From positions 227,432-291,431 of the forward strand of contig CAJHNH020002558.1 of NCBI GenBank assembly GCA_905116865.2: DNA of 64,000 nucleotides. Direction: 5' to 3'. Shown here piece after piece: positions 1 through 13,140 of this stretch. The first letter of the stretch is position 1. Every line of letters starts with the position of its first letter. A program made the position numbers and the translations under genes. The notes below the pieces were generated by a model. The model ran no database searches. It saw nothing but the letters and a program-made list of their open reading frames with translations, and was not told the origin of the DNA. The DNA is from Candidula unifasciata (lineage: Eukaryota > Mollusca > Gastropoda > Stylommatophora > Geomitridae).

Positions 1-99
1 CTACGTCTTGTCAGCGCTATTTGGAAACATGGGAATAACAGCCTACGGCGATGGCGAGTGTGACTAACCAAATGCACTAGCTTTATTTATAGGTCTTTC

Positions 100-400
100 A
101 CAGTTTAAGCATGAGGGTTCGGGCCATTGTAGCTATCACATCTATTGAAGGTTGAATTGAGAATCGGCATCACGGAACTCGGGCAGTCCCGTAAACGCCC
201 AGTCCCCAGCTTCGATAGCAAGCGAAAAGTTTTAACTCCTTCAGCACACATAACTGACTGTAAATCCGACTCGCCTTTCCCAAGAGTGTTGAGTGTCGAC
301 CAGATCTCCTGGTAATTCCCCGCAGTGCCATTCTCCTCCAACCGTAAGGATCAGTTTGAGCCTCTACATTGTTCACTGGCTTCCGAAGGACCATCCTATC
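100..400 (-). mobile_element. LINE 3' fragment (RNase H lineage)
   Basis: The minus strand reads V-N-N-V-E-A-Q-T-D-P-Y-G-W-R-R-M-A-L-R-G and L-F-A-C-Y-R-S-W-G-L-G-V-Y-G, matching the tail of the element at 56,375-56,935 on the plus strand. It is a truncated, mutated copy. Confidence 0.55.
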
Positions 401-669
401 TGTTTCACATGATTCTTATCAGACGATCGGCACTTACATTAACCCATGGATGTTAACTATCTGTTGCTGAATCTGTATTTCTCTCTTGATTTGCTGCCTT
501 CAATGCAAAACCGTCATGGCATCATGTTTTTTATAAATCCAACTCTGCCTGATGCACATAAGTCAGTACCAGGTTAATATATGTTTACTAATACTGAAAC
601 CTGTGAGTTGCTTCATTTGCGAAATTGGTAACACCCCCCCCCCCCCAACTCTCTCTTTCCTCTCTTCAT

Positions 670-670
<1 letters not shown>

Positions 671-706
<36 letters not shown>

Positions 707-813
707 CTCTGTCTTTCTTATTCTTTATATCCGTCTCTCTCTTCATCCTCTCTCTCTCTCTCTCTCTCTCTATCACTCTGTCTTTCTTATTCTTTATATC
801 CGTCTCTCTCTCC

Positions 814-857
<44 letters not shown>
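671..857 (+). repeat. (TC)n compound microsatellite
   Basis: Three CT/TC runs are separated by two near-identical spacers (TATCACTCTGTCTTTCTTAT). The spacer duplication shows that the microsatellite itself was duplicated as a 75-80 bp unit. A C-run precedes it at about 633-646. Confidence 0.9.
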
Positions 858-866
<9 letters not shown>

Positions 867-1309
867 CATGTGCCAGCGTGCTGGTTTGTTTAAAAACATG
901 TCGCTGTATTTTTTGTGTTTTTGTTGGGCGTGTACGTTCACAACTAGTAAGCACTGTACTTACCGGGGATGTACAGCTGCCATTATGACCGCTACAGTCC
1001 TTAATGTCACTCAGCAAATGACTCCACACGTCGGTGCCTGCTTGCCTTGCCTGAGTCTCGGCTGTTGTAGTCGAAAGCTGGATGCAGGCTACCCTGCAGC
1101 AAATCGAAATCCTCAAGCCAGACCGCCTAAATCCACCGTTTCTGAGGCCCGCACACAAAATTAACCCATTATAAAGTGTCCGTGGACTGTGCAGGGTTCT
1201 GTTTTACAGGTTCCAATGCCGCCACGTCTTTTCACACTGGTAGGACATGAACATGTTTGCTTTGGTCATGTGATTTAAAAAAAAAAAACTGCAGCACATC
1301 TTGGCAGTA

Positions 1310-1650
1310 GGAAAGTTGAAGGAAGGAGAGGCAGAGGGAGGCCGAGAGAAAAGATGCTGGACAGTTTGACAAGCATGGCATGTAGAATTATTGTGTCAGA
1401 GTTGATTCAAAGAACACGAGAAAGAAGGTTTTGGATAACCATGACTAACCAACACCGCATGACATGGACTTTAAGAAGAATAGATAAAGGTATAAAGAGG
1501 TTTACAACTGGCACACAAATAATTCAGGTATTGAGGTATTTTCTGTGTGGGAACACCAGAAATCCCACGCTCTGATTGTGGTAGACTTTCCTCAACACGA
1601 ATAGGTCTTGCTAGTCGCCATCGCCATGGACTGCGATTTCCACGCAATCC
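1310..1650 (+). mobile_element. LINE C-terminal fragment with zinc-finger tail
   Basis: It reads G-R-P-R-E-K-M-L-D-S-L and, near 1,575-1,630, D-C-G-R-L-S-S-T-R-I-G-L-A-S. These are the usual basic C-terminus and CGR...RIGL finger of endonuclease/reverse-transcriptase LINE ORFs. Frames are broken. Confidence 0.5.
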
Positions 1651-2029
1651 ATTCTTTTCGATAATCATATTTTAAAATGAAAGAGTAGATATAAATTAGA
1701 GATAGGGTTGCCTTTTTCTCCGCTTAGGTGATATCACAGACCCCTTAAATTGGAATTGCTGATCATCAATGGGAAACCCATAGCTACAGACCAGGTGACA
1801 CTCGAAGGGTAATGTAATCAGCATCATGCTGTGAGTCCTGGACAATCGTTAGTCAGGCCAACAATTTCATAAGACCTCAGAGATGTGGTTTGATAGAAGT
1901 ATGCTTAAACTACCTTGGACAGCAACCAAGAGCCTTTGAAAGATGCGGGAGCACGAAGAAAACTCATCACAGACATCAGGAGACAGTCATAATTTTTCTG
2001 CCGTGTTATGAGAAGAGGGAAAATAGAAC

Positions 2030-2225
2030 ATGTTGTGACCACTGGATAGTTCTGTGGAAGGAGAGATAGAGGAAGACAACGTGAGAAGATTCTTGACAGC
2101 CTTGTTGCATGGCATAGAGATGTGTCAGCTCACGAACTAATACATGCTGCAGGAGATCGCAGATTGTGGAGAGGCACGATCGCCCACGCCAGTCGGCAAG
2201 GCACCTGATGATGATGATGATCATG
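2030..2225 (+). mobile_element. LINE 3' end with TGATGA tail
   Basis: It reads G-K-R-G-R-Q-R-E-N-I-L-D-S-L-V-A-W-H-R, then terminates close to a (TGA)n run at 2,206-2,222. The same coding end plus TGATGA tail occurs at 52,570-52,785. The microsatellite-like 3' tail fits RTE-type LINEs (inference). Confidence 0.5.
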
Positions 2226-2689
2226 TTCTTACTTACTGCACGGTTTTATGCCACCTGTTTCTAGTTGGTTGGCCCGGGGAGCCTAAATAAATTACTTTAA
2301 AACGAATGATTACTAAAAGTCAAGCCTCAGTAGGGATTTGAACATGTGAATATGGTGCTGCCAGGAAAGCTCTGGTTATTTTTTATTTTTTTTGCCTCGA
2401 CTGCTGGAGTTGGGAATCCGGGTGGTCACCATCAGCGAGTAGCGTAGGAGAGGACCAGCACCAGTGTGATGAAACAGTTGGCTGTTTCAGCGTTAGGTAT
2501 CCGTACTGTTCGACATCGGGAAGAGACAGAACACCGAACGGCATGGCCCGAGTGCGGAATGAAAGATTGTGGGAAGTGGACAGTGAAACTCCTTCATTAA
2601 CCTGCTGGACACCAGTTTTATAAGGTAATGAACGGACCGACTGCAAACAGGATAAAACACATTGGGATAAGCAGTTCCCTGCCTTTGCC

Positions 2690-2890
2690 ATACCACCATT
2701 GCTGCCTGTTTTACCACTATTGCGGTGTAGAAAGAGTGGAGGGAGGGTCTTTGACCCTAAGGATTTAGGACTGCATGGTTGGTGCTGACGCCACAGACTG
2801 TGCAGGCTACAGTTTTTATTTCCGCACAAACGTATCGAGGATTCGAACTTGGGTCTACCGTATGAGAGCTTTGCGTTCTTTTCCGTTCCG
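2690..2890 (-). mobile_element. SINE family C copy, tRNA-type head on minus strand
   Basis: It shares the segment around GCCACAGACTGTGCAGG and the inverted B-box GAGGATTCGAA with the copies at 8,355 and 9,905. It is diverged. Confidence 0.5.
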
Positions 2891-3199
2891 CCAGCCGCTC
2901 CTTTCTGTCACTGCCCTCTATTAATCAGTGACCACCACGGACAAGTGATACAGGCAGAGTTTAAACAGTCAGATAAGCAATACGCTAACTGTTCTAAACG
3001 TCTGATAAACAGTATCTATAATCGTTATAGTTATCATACTTACAGCAAGTTAAGTGTTCTAATTATCATAAAAACATTTTGGCATGCTAACTTTTCTATA
3101 AGTCACTACCTGCTAATTGTTATAAAAATCATACAAACATCACGCTAAATGATGAGATATACCTCGCTCACTTTTTTTTTTTTTTTTTGTAAATTTATA

Positions 3200-4062
3200 G
3201 ACAAAGAAACTCACGTTTCTTTTAATCACAGAAACAGCGCGCCTACAGTACTAACAATCATAGAAACAGAACACTAACTTTTCTTCCAATCTGAGAAAAT
3301 CACACGAACTGTTCTAACAGTTATAGAAATGAAACCCTAACTTTTCTTTCAATCCGACAAAATCACAGTAAATGTTCTAACAGTCATAGAAATGGAAATC
3401 TAACTTTTCTTTCAAGAGAAAAATCACACTGACTGTTCTAACAGTTATATAAATGGAACGCTAAATTTTCTGTCAGTGAGAGAAAGAGCGCCCTAATTTT
3501 TTTTAAATAAAAAACCAAAGAAACAGCACGCTTACTTGTCTAACAATCAAAATAACAGCACGCTTACTGTTCTAACAATCAGAGAAACAACACGCTTACT
3601 GTTCTGACAGTAGAGAAACAGCAGGCTAACTTTTCTAACAATAGGAAACAGCACACTAACTGTTCTCCCAATCAGAGAAACAGCACACTTACTGTTCTAA
3701 CCAATAAAAAACAGCAAGCTAACAGTTCTAACAACAGAGAAACAGCATACTAACTGTTCTCCCTATCAGAGAAACAGCACACATACTGTTCTAACAATAA
3801 AAAACAGCAAGCTAACTGTTCTAACAATAGAGAAACAGCACACCTACTGTTCTAACAAAAACAAAAAAAAAAAAAAAAAAAAACAGCAAGCTAACTGTTC
3901 TAACAATAGAGAAACAGCACACCTACTGTTCTAACAATAAAAAACAGCAAGCTAACAGTTCTAACAATAGAGAAACAGCACACTAACTGTTCTAACAATA
4001 AAGTAACAGCGCGCTTACTGTTCTGACAATAGAGAAACAGCACACTAACCGTTGTCAACCTT
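3200..4062. repeat. 31-bp minisatellite, roughly 25-28 degenerate copies
   Basis: The unit core is AGAAACAGCACACTAACTGT followed by TCTAACAAT. Copies are more diverged on the left and more uniform on the right. An A-run (about 20 bases) sits in one spacer near 3,870. Confidence 0.85.
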
Positions 4063-5980
4063 ATCATAACTGACATCACAATTAATGAATGCTTGAGGTA
4101 TCCATGAAAGTAAGTGCCAGTCAAGCTGCTCTAATTCTGTCACGGTTGGTATGGCACAAGCTACTGCTCCAACTTAGATCTGATTAAGCAGCCCGTACTT
4201 TGGGTTGCCGGCCGTTACTCTGGGGTTTTCTAGCTGCAGAAGTTAGCAGCGCCCGGCCGGAATGGGCCGTTTAATCTTTTCAGATATCTCACGCTTCATT
4301 TAGTCGCGTCACATTGTCTGATCGCAGAACACGGTACCACCTTTCAGATCCACAAAGGAATACGCCACGCATGAAAGGTGCAGTGGGAAAACATTAGGCA
4401 AGATAGATTACTATTCTAGGCCAGCCTGTTCGGTTTGGGGAGAAAGGGCGGGATTGAAGGACAGGCGTGTGTTAAAACAGCTGTTGATATTAAGGAGTAA
4501 AAAAATAACCATGTTTGTGAAACCGTTAGCGTGTAAATACTAGCACTAATTCTGTGGCTATAAACGTCAAGTTGAGTAAAATATGTACTGACTCAATCAT
4601 TTTTAACCTTGTAGTTTTAGACCTGTCGACTCGTTTTGTGTATAAGGTCAGTATTCCACCGGTCGCTTTTACTTCCCTTAAAATATCCTGATTATAATTT
4701 AAGCCTAAATCATTATTGGAAGCCCAGGACACTGGAACAAAACTATCACTTCGAAGAGGTTTTAATCAGAGGTACATGACCCTTTTCGACGCCTTTAGGC
4801 CGCCTTTACTTCTCAGTGCTCGTACCTGATACCTACTCAAGGCGCTTATAATGCACAATCACTGACAATGGGAATATTACATAATCTACATACAAATTAA
4901 CGGAATCAGATGGGTGGTTCTATTTCAAGGCTCTCTTCCACGCCCAGAATCACCGCCTGAGTTCTGGACACATCAGCAACTGTGAGAGATAGGTATGCTG
5001 ACAACACGACTATATATTTCTCGTGTCAAAGAAAGGGAGGGAGGAAAGGGGGGGGGGGGGGGGGAAACACTCTCGTTTATCTAAATCAACAGTGGCGCTA
5101 GCTTACTTTCGCCCAGTTGAAATGTCGAAGACATTTAGCATACACTTCCTCGGCGAACTCTACATTGATCCGACTCAGCAACAACAAAAATCGGTTATTG
5201 ATTGCAGGGAATGCAGCCTTGACAGACTGCAGGAGACAGCATAGTGTGGGCCGCGATACAGCAACCGTTTGTTGACTAGTAACGGCCTTACTTAACACTG
5301 CACTCGTAGAATAACAAAGTCATTTCAAGCGGTTGTCATATCCGCCGGAACCTGGGAGCTCAGAAAGATGGAGCACACACCCCCCCCCCCCCCCCCCGCT
5401 CGCCTTTCCACGACGAGCGGCAGCAGCAGTAGCACCACCAGTAAATGTTATGGATCTGTTCTCCCTTCGCTTGAAAATGTACAAGGGATATAGGCCTCCC
5501 TTCCCCAACGTATTGTACATGTTCTGTTTGTATGTGTTTGCTAATACATTTCAGATTTTTATGTAAACTATTATATTGATGTGCCAGTCAGCAAATAATA
5601 ATATAAATTATTATTATTATTATTACACCCCGAAGCAAGGTTTAAGCCCCTTAGCCCCCAAGCTCCCAGCAAACTATGAGGTGACTGACCCTCCTGTCTC
5701 CAATGTTTTCTCTGTGTTGGAACCCCTGTCGGCATTTGTAAACAGTATTGACCGATTCAGGAAATACCCAGGGGATAATATTTGTTAGCAAATATTGAAC
5801 ATATTAGACGCTTTGTCTCAGCAACATCATCATCATCACCATCACCACCATGATTGCCAACTGGAATGGGTGATCATACCTTTTCACAGCTTGCGGTCTT
5901 GTGCAATCTTTCAGAGTTAATGTACTGACAGTTTGTCATGACACCACAAAATAACTTCAGTGCCTTCTTTTGTTCCGCGT
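4063..5980. other. no gene recognised; simple-sequence islands
   Basis: Unique-looking sequence with a G-run (5,049-5,064), a C-run (5,381-5,398), a (TTA)n island at about 5,605-5,626 and an ATC/ACC island at 5,827-5,853. The short frames here have no splice sites or family match. Confidence 0.4.
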
Positions 5981-5989
5981 CATTCAAAA

Positions 5990-6250
5990 GTATAAACCCT
6001 TGTCACAGTTTGACAAATAGTCACAACTCCCTTTTCCATTAAATAATAAAAGTTTTCGCCCTATGTTCCGATTGTAACTTGTCACAGTGTGTCAAACAGT
6101 CACAACTTTCTTTTCCATTAAATAATAGCAGTTTTCGCCGTATGTTCCTATTGTAACTTGTCACAGTGTGACAAATAGTCACAACTCACTTTTCCATTAA
6201 ATATCCCAGTTGTTCATTGGAGTTCTGATTTTATCTTTTCACAGTACGGT
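5990..6250. repeat. ~79-bp tandem repeat, three copies
   Basis: The unit contains TTTTCCATTAAATAATA and TATGTTCC...TTGTAACTTGTCACAG. Three clear copies and a fading fourth. Confidence 0.75.
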
Positions 6251-6349
6251 ACAACATGTCAACTCCTCTTTCTGTTAATTGTGATTAGTTGTCATTGTGC
6301 GTTGATTTCATCAGAGTCCGGTCTCAACAGTACAAGTTGGCGTCATTGA

Positions 6350-6500
6350 TCTTCTTCTTCCTCACTTCCTCTTTTGCCACTTCGGATGATATAAGTTTCC
6401 GCTTCTTCCTCCATGGATCGCCTCGATCCTAGTCATATCACACTGTTGTAGAGTTTCTCTGATGTTATCTTTCCAAATAGTTTTTGGTTTACCTTGCGCT
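6350..6500 (-). mobile_element. LINE 3' end fragment
   Basis: The minus strand reads Q-G-K-P-K-T-I-W-K-D-N-I-R-E-T-L-Q-Q-C, later H-P-K-W-Q-K-R-K-stop, with a GAAGAAGAAG tail. This is a familiar LINE ORF C-terminus. Confidence 0.55.
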
Positions 6501-6609
6501 CTGCGTTCTTGTTCTTAGTGTATGTCTCGTGACACCATACCTGCCGACCAGCAACTATATGTCGGCTGCTCAGGAGCTCAGTCCACTACCTGCTGCTTTT
6601 GTGTAACGT

Positions 6610-6840
6610 TACGCAGATATGTGTGTGTTGGTTTGGGGGGGAGGGGGGAGGAGGAAGGGGGTGTCACTTACGCTTGTGTGTGGGTTGGAGGGGGGGGGTC
6701 ACGTTTTGCTGGTGTGTGTATGGGCGGGGGGGGGGGGGGCACGTTACACCTATATGTGTGTGTGTGGGGGGGGGGGGGAAGGGTCTGGTTCAAGTTACAC
6801 TGATGTGTGTGTGTTTGTATGTGGACAGGGGAGGGGGTGT
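6610..6840 (+). repeat. G-rich low-complexity block
   Basis: Several runs of 8-13 G are separated by TGTGTGTG-type spacers, repeated about every 50-60 bases. Reading frames across it are low-complexity artefacts. It could form G-quadruplexes. Confidence 0.7.
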
Positions 6841-7384
6841 CCCGTGGGCTTGTTGAGGGAAGGAGGCGTTGCCATGTGGGTGGGAAACATAGACAATGAA
6901 CAGAGAAGCTGAAAAAAAAACATTTACCCGCGGCAGAGATGTAGTTTCTGAGAAGAATGGCTAAGAATTTGATGGAAGAATACACAAACAAACGAAGCAG
7001 TCCTTATCGAAACTGAGGAAAGTCGTACATTTGGAACAGTTTAACTCCCCGTTTGGGTTCCCAGCCAGTCTGTGAAGAAAACAAGAATAGACCCACTTCC
7101 TCCCCAACAAACATTATATATATAAAATAGTCCTTCTACCTCAAGGATTCCCCATTCTCTTTGTTTATGTGAATCTCTGTGTGGTAGGGTAAACCTTTAG
7201 GTAGCAGCCCTGAGGGAGCAAACTGATCGATCGACAAGATCTGGTTCACCATGATTCTTCCTGCTGGAGATAAAGGCTTTTTGTCTTTCTGAAGGTATAG
7301 TGGGACGTATGTTTTCCACAGATGCATACTTTTTGCTTGGCTGGTTTTGCGCAAAAAAATTAAAAGAATCGTTACGTTTAACTA

Positions 7385-7600
7385 GCATCCCAAAGGGGAA
7401 ACTATTGGTTATAATTGTGACTAGATTATATGCGCGATATAAAATAGCTTAGCATTGCTCACCATACCAGGTAGCCCTGAAAAAAAAAGGTCCTTGCAGT
7501 GTTGATGCGATCAAAGAAGACAGACCCATATAATATCCCGACCGGCGACCAAGTCGTCTGCCAGCCAGCCAATTGCCAGTCCACCGATGCATAAAGCTTG
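7385..7600. repeat. dispersed repeat D1, copy 1
   Basis: It aligns by eye with 25,680-25,900: GGTAGCCCTGAAAA, GATGCGATCA, and ATCCCGACCGGCGAC in the same order and spacing. Confidence 0.6.
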
Positions 7601-8354
7601 GTTCTATTTAAATGCCAACTGGCCATAACTGGGAGCTCACTGTTGTGTGAAGAGAGCATGTCTGCAGCACATGTTCAGTATTTTAAGGTACCTCAACATG
7701 GAGAATAGACCTGCTGTCTCCTACCAACCATGTCGTACAAGGCCACTATTAAAGGGTGTTTCCTCGAAGTCGGATTGCATTTGCCCGAGAGGCGAGGAAC
7801 CAATAGTCTGCATTCAAATTTAACCAGATCAGTAAAACGCAAAAGTCAAGTTTTGGGGGAACAAAAAACAGACTATAGTCCAGAAATGTATGAACAACCA
7901 CAAATTTTAACTGAAGTTTTCAGCCGATAAATGCAAAGAAGAAGAATATATAGTGATGATGATGATGACGATGATGAATTTATCAAGGGAAACAATTCTG
8001 TTAAATGTTGTGTTAGTTCATAAAAATGCGATTAACTGCCCAGTTAAATGTGCTCACTACAGGAAAAGAGAACAACCTCAGTAAAGTTTGTTCTCTGCTC
8101 CGGTTTCTGCTGTTACGCTGTTTTTAGTTCACTGTGTTATGGCGATATTCTCAGTTCACCATGGTTTCATAATGTTTTGTCGATGTTCTGGTTTCTTGCT
8201 GTTATACTTGTGTTCTTTACGTATGATGTTGCTGAGATTGCTCTGCACACGATGTCGTGTGGAGATTCTCGAAAGCGTAAGAGATTTGAATGTAGCTGCC
8301 AAGGAGGAAAGGCATTTGTTGACCCTTTCAGGAAAAGTACACGTGTATAGGTAA

Positions 8355-8510
8355 AGAGGAGCGGGTGGCCGAACGGCTAGAACGCTGCGGTAAACCCGGG
8401 TTCGAATCATCGGTAAGGCTGGGGATTTTTTTTCTGTCGGGGGCAAAATAAATCCTTACCTGCACAGTCGTGGCGACAGCACTAGCAATGCGGTCTTAAA
8501 TCCCCTGGCT
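8355..8510 (+). mobile_element. SINE family C with intact-looking tRNA-type pol III promoter
   Basis: The A-box-like TGGCCGAACGG and the B-box GGGTTCGAATC are about 30 bases apart. The body has GGGCAAAATAAATCC and the shared GCACAGTCGTGGCGACAGCA. No cloverleaf is conserved, so it is a SINE head, not a tRNA gene. Confidence 0.6.
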
Positions 8511-8799
8511 CAAAAGAAATCCCTGCCTACACGGCATTAGAACATCGAATCCACAAAATTTGGAGAATGAAACGAACAGCTCAACCACTTTTCCACGAAG
8601 ATTATCGCATGCAGGCTGGAGACTGAAGCTACAAGATCTTGTGAATAGAACATTGGGCGAGGAGAGGAGTGGAGTACCAGCGGAAAAGTCTGACCTGTGT
8701 AGGGTCATGATAACATTGGGCCGAGAGTGCAGAGAGTGGACAGCGGGTGCTACAAAGGTGTAAGTCCAACAGTTGATTAACGACAATTCACGCCCAGGC

Positions 8800-9430
8800 T
8801 ATCTGATTATCTATTCAGATGGTTCAGTGTTGAGAGGACAGAGAAGTGCCTATGGGTTCGTAGCGAAAGCCAATAGAAAATCTTTAGTGCAAGACAGCCT
8901 AGCATACGACACCAACATCTAGCATGAGAATGGAGGTAGAGACTGTAACTGCAATTCTCCGGTGGCTAAAGAACAAGATGCATACACATACACTGAAAGT
9001 ATGCTGAAAAGGTGAAGACAGGGATGCTTCGAGCAGATGGTAAGCTTTACTGGAAAGGTCACGAGTACTGAGCATACTTTGGATATTTTCTCTAGGCTAT
9101 GCCGGCGTGGTGGGTAATGAACAGGCATACATATTGGCTGGATCTGCACCACTGAGTGGTGAATTGATACCTGACAAGGCAGATGTGGTCAAGGCCCTTT
9201 AGGAAACAAGCAACGGAATCAGTAGAGAAAGATTATTATGGCCTGGAGAGAATGAGGCACCTGGGTGTAACCTGAGGGTCTGGCCGTCTCACTACACTCA
9301 GAGGAAAGGCAAGACGGACATAAAACCAGAATGTGACCGGTACCATCAGTATTGGAACTCTGCGCTGGCGGCTAAAGATAAGGACAGAGCATGCATGGGA
9401 ATGCCCCGAGTGCTGTGATGTCAATTCTTG
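8800..9430 (+). mobile_element. LINE RNase H domain and 3' tail, decayed
   Basis: It reads Y-S-D-G-S-V-L-R-G-Q-R-S-A-Y-G-F-V (RNase H first strand with the Asp), then M-E-V-E-T-V-T-A-I-L-R-W-L, then a helix near 9,020 with K-T-G-M-L-R-A. Several shifts and stops. The domain order matches the copy at 56,375. Confidence 0.6.
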
Positions 9431-9649
9431 ACTCAACTCAACTCAACTCAGCCTCATTTCGTTATTTCCAGAGTTTCTTGTGGTTTCTTTTGCCACCTAT
9501 TTAATTGCTTGTAAGTGTTGCATTGGTTCCGGTTGTTCTTTCTGTCAGGTCTCTGTTGTTGATAGAACCCAAGTCGAATTCTGATAATGTAACGTTATTG
9601 AAAAACTGTTACGGTTGTGCAGACGGCTACATTCGTATAGTTCTTCGCT

Positions 9650-9830
9650 TTAGCGTTCACCGGCTGTAAACTCTTGTGGAAAGTTATGTTCATCCACTCC
9701 TGGACTTTGGCAAGTTCCAGAATTTGAGTTCTGCATGCGTATCCGTTTTACAGATCCGGCTTATTTCTTTGCAGACGGTTGATTCCCTGCCTCTCAGGCA
9801 GATGCTCTCCGAGTATAAAGGACACCCTCG
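9650..9830. repeat. dispersed repeat D2, copy 1
   Basis: Shared with 32,020-32,190 and 52,800-53,000: TTCACCGGCTGTAAACTC, GTTCCAGAATTTGAGTT, and CTCTCAGGCAGATGCTCTCC. Confidence 0.6.
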
Positions 9831-9904
9831 CGCCCTTATTATGTATATGTGTATTCACACCAAATTACATCATCACATATCTGCAACAACACTGTTTGGC
9901 TGGA

Positions 9905-10100
9905 AAAAGTACCACTTTCTGCCTTTATTATTCCACCTTTGCGCTGTAGGCAGGGTGGTCTTTGAGCCTGAGGTTTAAGACCACATGGATAGTGCTGTCG
10001 CCACGGACTGTGCAGGTGTGAATTTTATTTTTCCCCCGACATAAGAAATCCCCAGCCTTACCGAGGATTCGAACCCTGGTCTCCCGTTAGCTGGAAAAGC
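9905..10100 (-). mobile_element. SINE family C copy
   Basis: It contains GTGCTGTCGCCACGGACTGT and the inverted B-box GAGGATTCGAACCC, so the tRNA-type head lies at the right end. Confidence 0.6.
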
Positions 10101-10114
10101 ACTAGGGTAAAACA

Positions 10115-10360
10115 ATAGAAATACTGACTGACTGACTTTCTACCCCACCAGGACATCACACAAGCGATAAACACCCGATGACAAAAAGTGCGACCATGTG
10201 GGTGAGGATCACCGTGGAGAGGTCCCAGAAACCGCGTTCAGCCTTTATGCCATATTTATGGCCAGGCTATATTATTGCGGCCCCTGGCAAGAGCCAGAGT
10301 AGGGCTTCAAATAACGACAAATGTCATCCTAAAAATGACGGGAAGTAGATGATTCTACAA
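10115..10360. repeat. short interspersed element, relative of the insert at 61,949
   Basis: It begins CTGACTGACTTTCTACCCCA followed by CCAGGACATCACA; the element at 61,949-62,161 carries the reverse complement of this end and of the TGAGGATCACC...GAGAGGTCCC middle. Confidence 0.6.
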
Positions 10361-10977
10361 TAGAAAGAAATTGCTCCCAATGTAATGACGCCTAGATTGC
10401 CGAATATAAACTTATGCTTCTGTTCGTGGTTGTGTGGAACATTAGCCGAATGCGACCAAATGTTTGTGATCAATAAAGGCAATCTTCAGTTCAGTGTTGG
10501 GCCCACAAGATCGGGGCAAGACAGAAATCATAATTGCAAAATAGTTTGTTTGATCGCCGAAACGAAACACAGCCCCACCCAGGTAGACAGTAATGTGCAT
10601 GCGGTTGTGAAAACGGAACGCGTCGATCAATAATTGACTTTTTTTTTTTTTTTTTTAAAGACCTGCAGACTTTGTCAAGTCTGGTACACCTTTCCCAGTC
10701 CGCGTTTGTTCTTTGCTCCGTGCTGGGCCGGGGGAAGCAATTGCTTACCAGTGAAATAGTCTACCAGCTCACAGTTTATTAAAACGCGGGACATTGCACT
10801 TTAGGGTCGCTGCAACGATCCAGGAGGGCATTAGTAGGTACCGGTGCAATTTGCAGTCGAGGGGGGGGGGGGCGGTGGAACAATGCAGAGAAGTCAGTTA
10901 ATCGCGGGGACTGGAAAATGCTGTTGAGAGACATAGAGCTGAAAATTCATAAATTAACAGAAGCGCACCACGTTCAT

Positions 10978-11277
<300 letters not shown>

Positions 11278-11989
11278 AGAAAGTTTATTCCTTACTGTTA
11301 TTTTAATATTATCTTTCGGTAACCTAATTGCAAGGGTAGTGGGAATTTCGACAGTTTGATCGCTTAGCTGCTGAGTTGAGTGTATGGCGCTACACTGTCA
11401 CCTACGGATTCCATGTGGAATGCTTTTTTTTTTCATCCAGTGTGGTTTGTGTTGTGAACTGCAGATTCATAAAATAGCAAGAAGCCTGTTGCCAGATAAA
11501 GTGTGAATTATGTTTAATGCGAAAATTTTCATGTGCAACTACTGATCTGTTGTTACTGCTGCTTTCATCTATGATTAACCGTATTTACAGCATCGGACTG
11601 TTTGTTTGTGTACCTCTTGTGCTTATGCATTCAATTCTTATGTGTGACATGTTGAATTCGTCTTAAGGTTTTACCCTGGTGCGAAATATTCCATCTGTGT
11701 GTCTGAATGTGTTTAGTTCTTGGGATTAATAAACTGAGAAATTAACCAGACATGTCTGGGATCGCTGACCTGTTGATTCTATAAAATGTTTAACTAATAA
11801 AAAAAGAAAAAGTGAGTTTTGAGTGGGGCGTGTCGTAGTTTAAACTGTTATGTAGCGCTTGCAGTTGTTATTTGGAAGAAGTCAGAGAACGCAGTTAGAG
11901 AGTGGTGAAGCTGGGGAATCGAGAACCCAAGTTACTGTATTCTCTTTCGGCGGTGACAGGCGTTTTTATGTGGCTAGAATCACAAGACT

Positions 11990-12450
11990 ATTCAGCGTGT
12001 GTGTGTGCTAATTATTTGAGCATGATCCGGCAGGTCGAAGCAGGCTGGTTACGCAGACAGTGGATTCAGTTATTGCAAAATTCTCCTGTATGCAGTTACC
12101 TTCATATTTGTTCAGAGTATGCAGGTGCTGTTGGTAATGAAAGAGCTTATAGACTGGCGGGTGTCACATTAATTGAAGATAGCCGGCTCATGAATTACAC
12201 AGACATTGTCATTGCCCTTAGAGAGATAGGACGTTCCAAGGATTTTGAAAGCAACGTGTCCACATCACTGCTAAGAATACTAGAAATGGAGTAAAGATCG
12301 ACACAGCCAAGCACGAGAAGCACACCGGACGCACACGAAGTCTTGTCAACCAGCACTATTAAACCGCGCGACGCTGATGCATATATTAAGAAGGAAATCT
12401 GAGCACCTGTGGATGTGTCCGGAGTGCTGTGAAGATAATCCAGCTGATAA
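11990..12450 (+). mobile_element. LINE RNase H/C-terminal fragment, second lineage
   Basis: It reads M-I-R-Q-V-E-A-G-W-L-R-R-Q-W-I, then A-G-A-V-G-N-E-R-A-Y-R-L-A-G (RNase H ...GNExADxLA), then E-H-L-W-M-C-P-E-C-C at the tail. A stop at 12,292 breaks the frame. Confidence 0.65.
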
Positions 12451-12654
12451 CTCTTTCTTTTTCGTCTGAGATGTGTGAGTGCATACACTCTACAAGATAA
12501 GTACTGTATTCCCACTGAAGTAAGGCCGCTGTAGAAGTATTCCTGCCTTGCTTGTTTGTAGACATAATTTGTCCCTCCAACTTGTGAATCATTTCCTCAC
12601 ACTTTTTAATGTGTTTAGTTCTATGGGCGTTAGCTTCCAATCCTGCCTTTGTTG

Positions 12655-13109
12655 TTGGCTTGCACTGTTTTATTGTTGCAGCTGTGCCTGAGGTTCTACT
12701 CCTGTTGCTCAGCTTTTACTGTTTTATTGTTGCAGCTGTGCCTGAGTTTCTACGCCTGCTGCTTAACTTTTACTGTTTTATTGCTGCAGCTGTGCCTGAG
12801 TTTCTACTTTCGCTGCTCAGCGTTTACTGTTTTATTGTTGCAGCTGTGCCCGAGTTTCTACTCCTGTTGCTCAGCTTTTATTGTTTTATTGTTGCAGCTG
12901 TGCCAAAGTTTCTACTCCTGCAGCTCAGCTTTTACTGTTTTATTTTTGCAGCTGTGCGTGAGTTCTGCTCCTGCTGATCAGCTTTAACTTTTTTATTGCT
13001 GCAGCTGAGTCCTGCGTTTCTAATTTTCTGCTCCTGCCGAGGCTTTAACTTTTTTATTGCTGCAGCTGAGCCTGCGTTTCTAATTTTGCTGCTCAACTTT
13101 CACTGGGTT

Positions 13110-13140
<31 letters not shown>

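Noticed and set aside
552..1164. Open frames through (TC)n
   Set aside because: Low-complexity dipeptide translation of a microsatellite; no splice or start context.
6599..6912. Gly/Val/Cys-rich frames
   Set aside because: Products of the G-run/TGTG repeat block.
8372..8420. Possible tRNA gene
   Set aside because: It has A- and B-box-like sequences but the arms do not pair into a cloverleaf and the flanks match other SINE copies.
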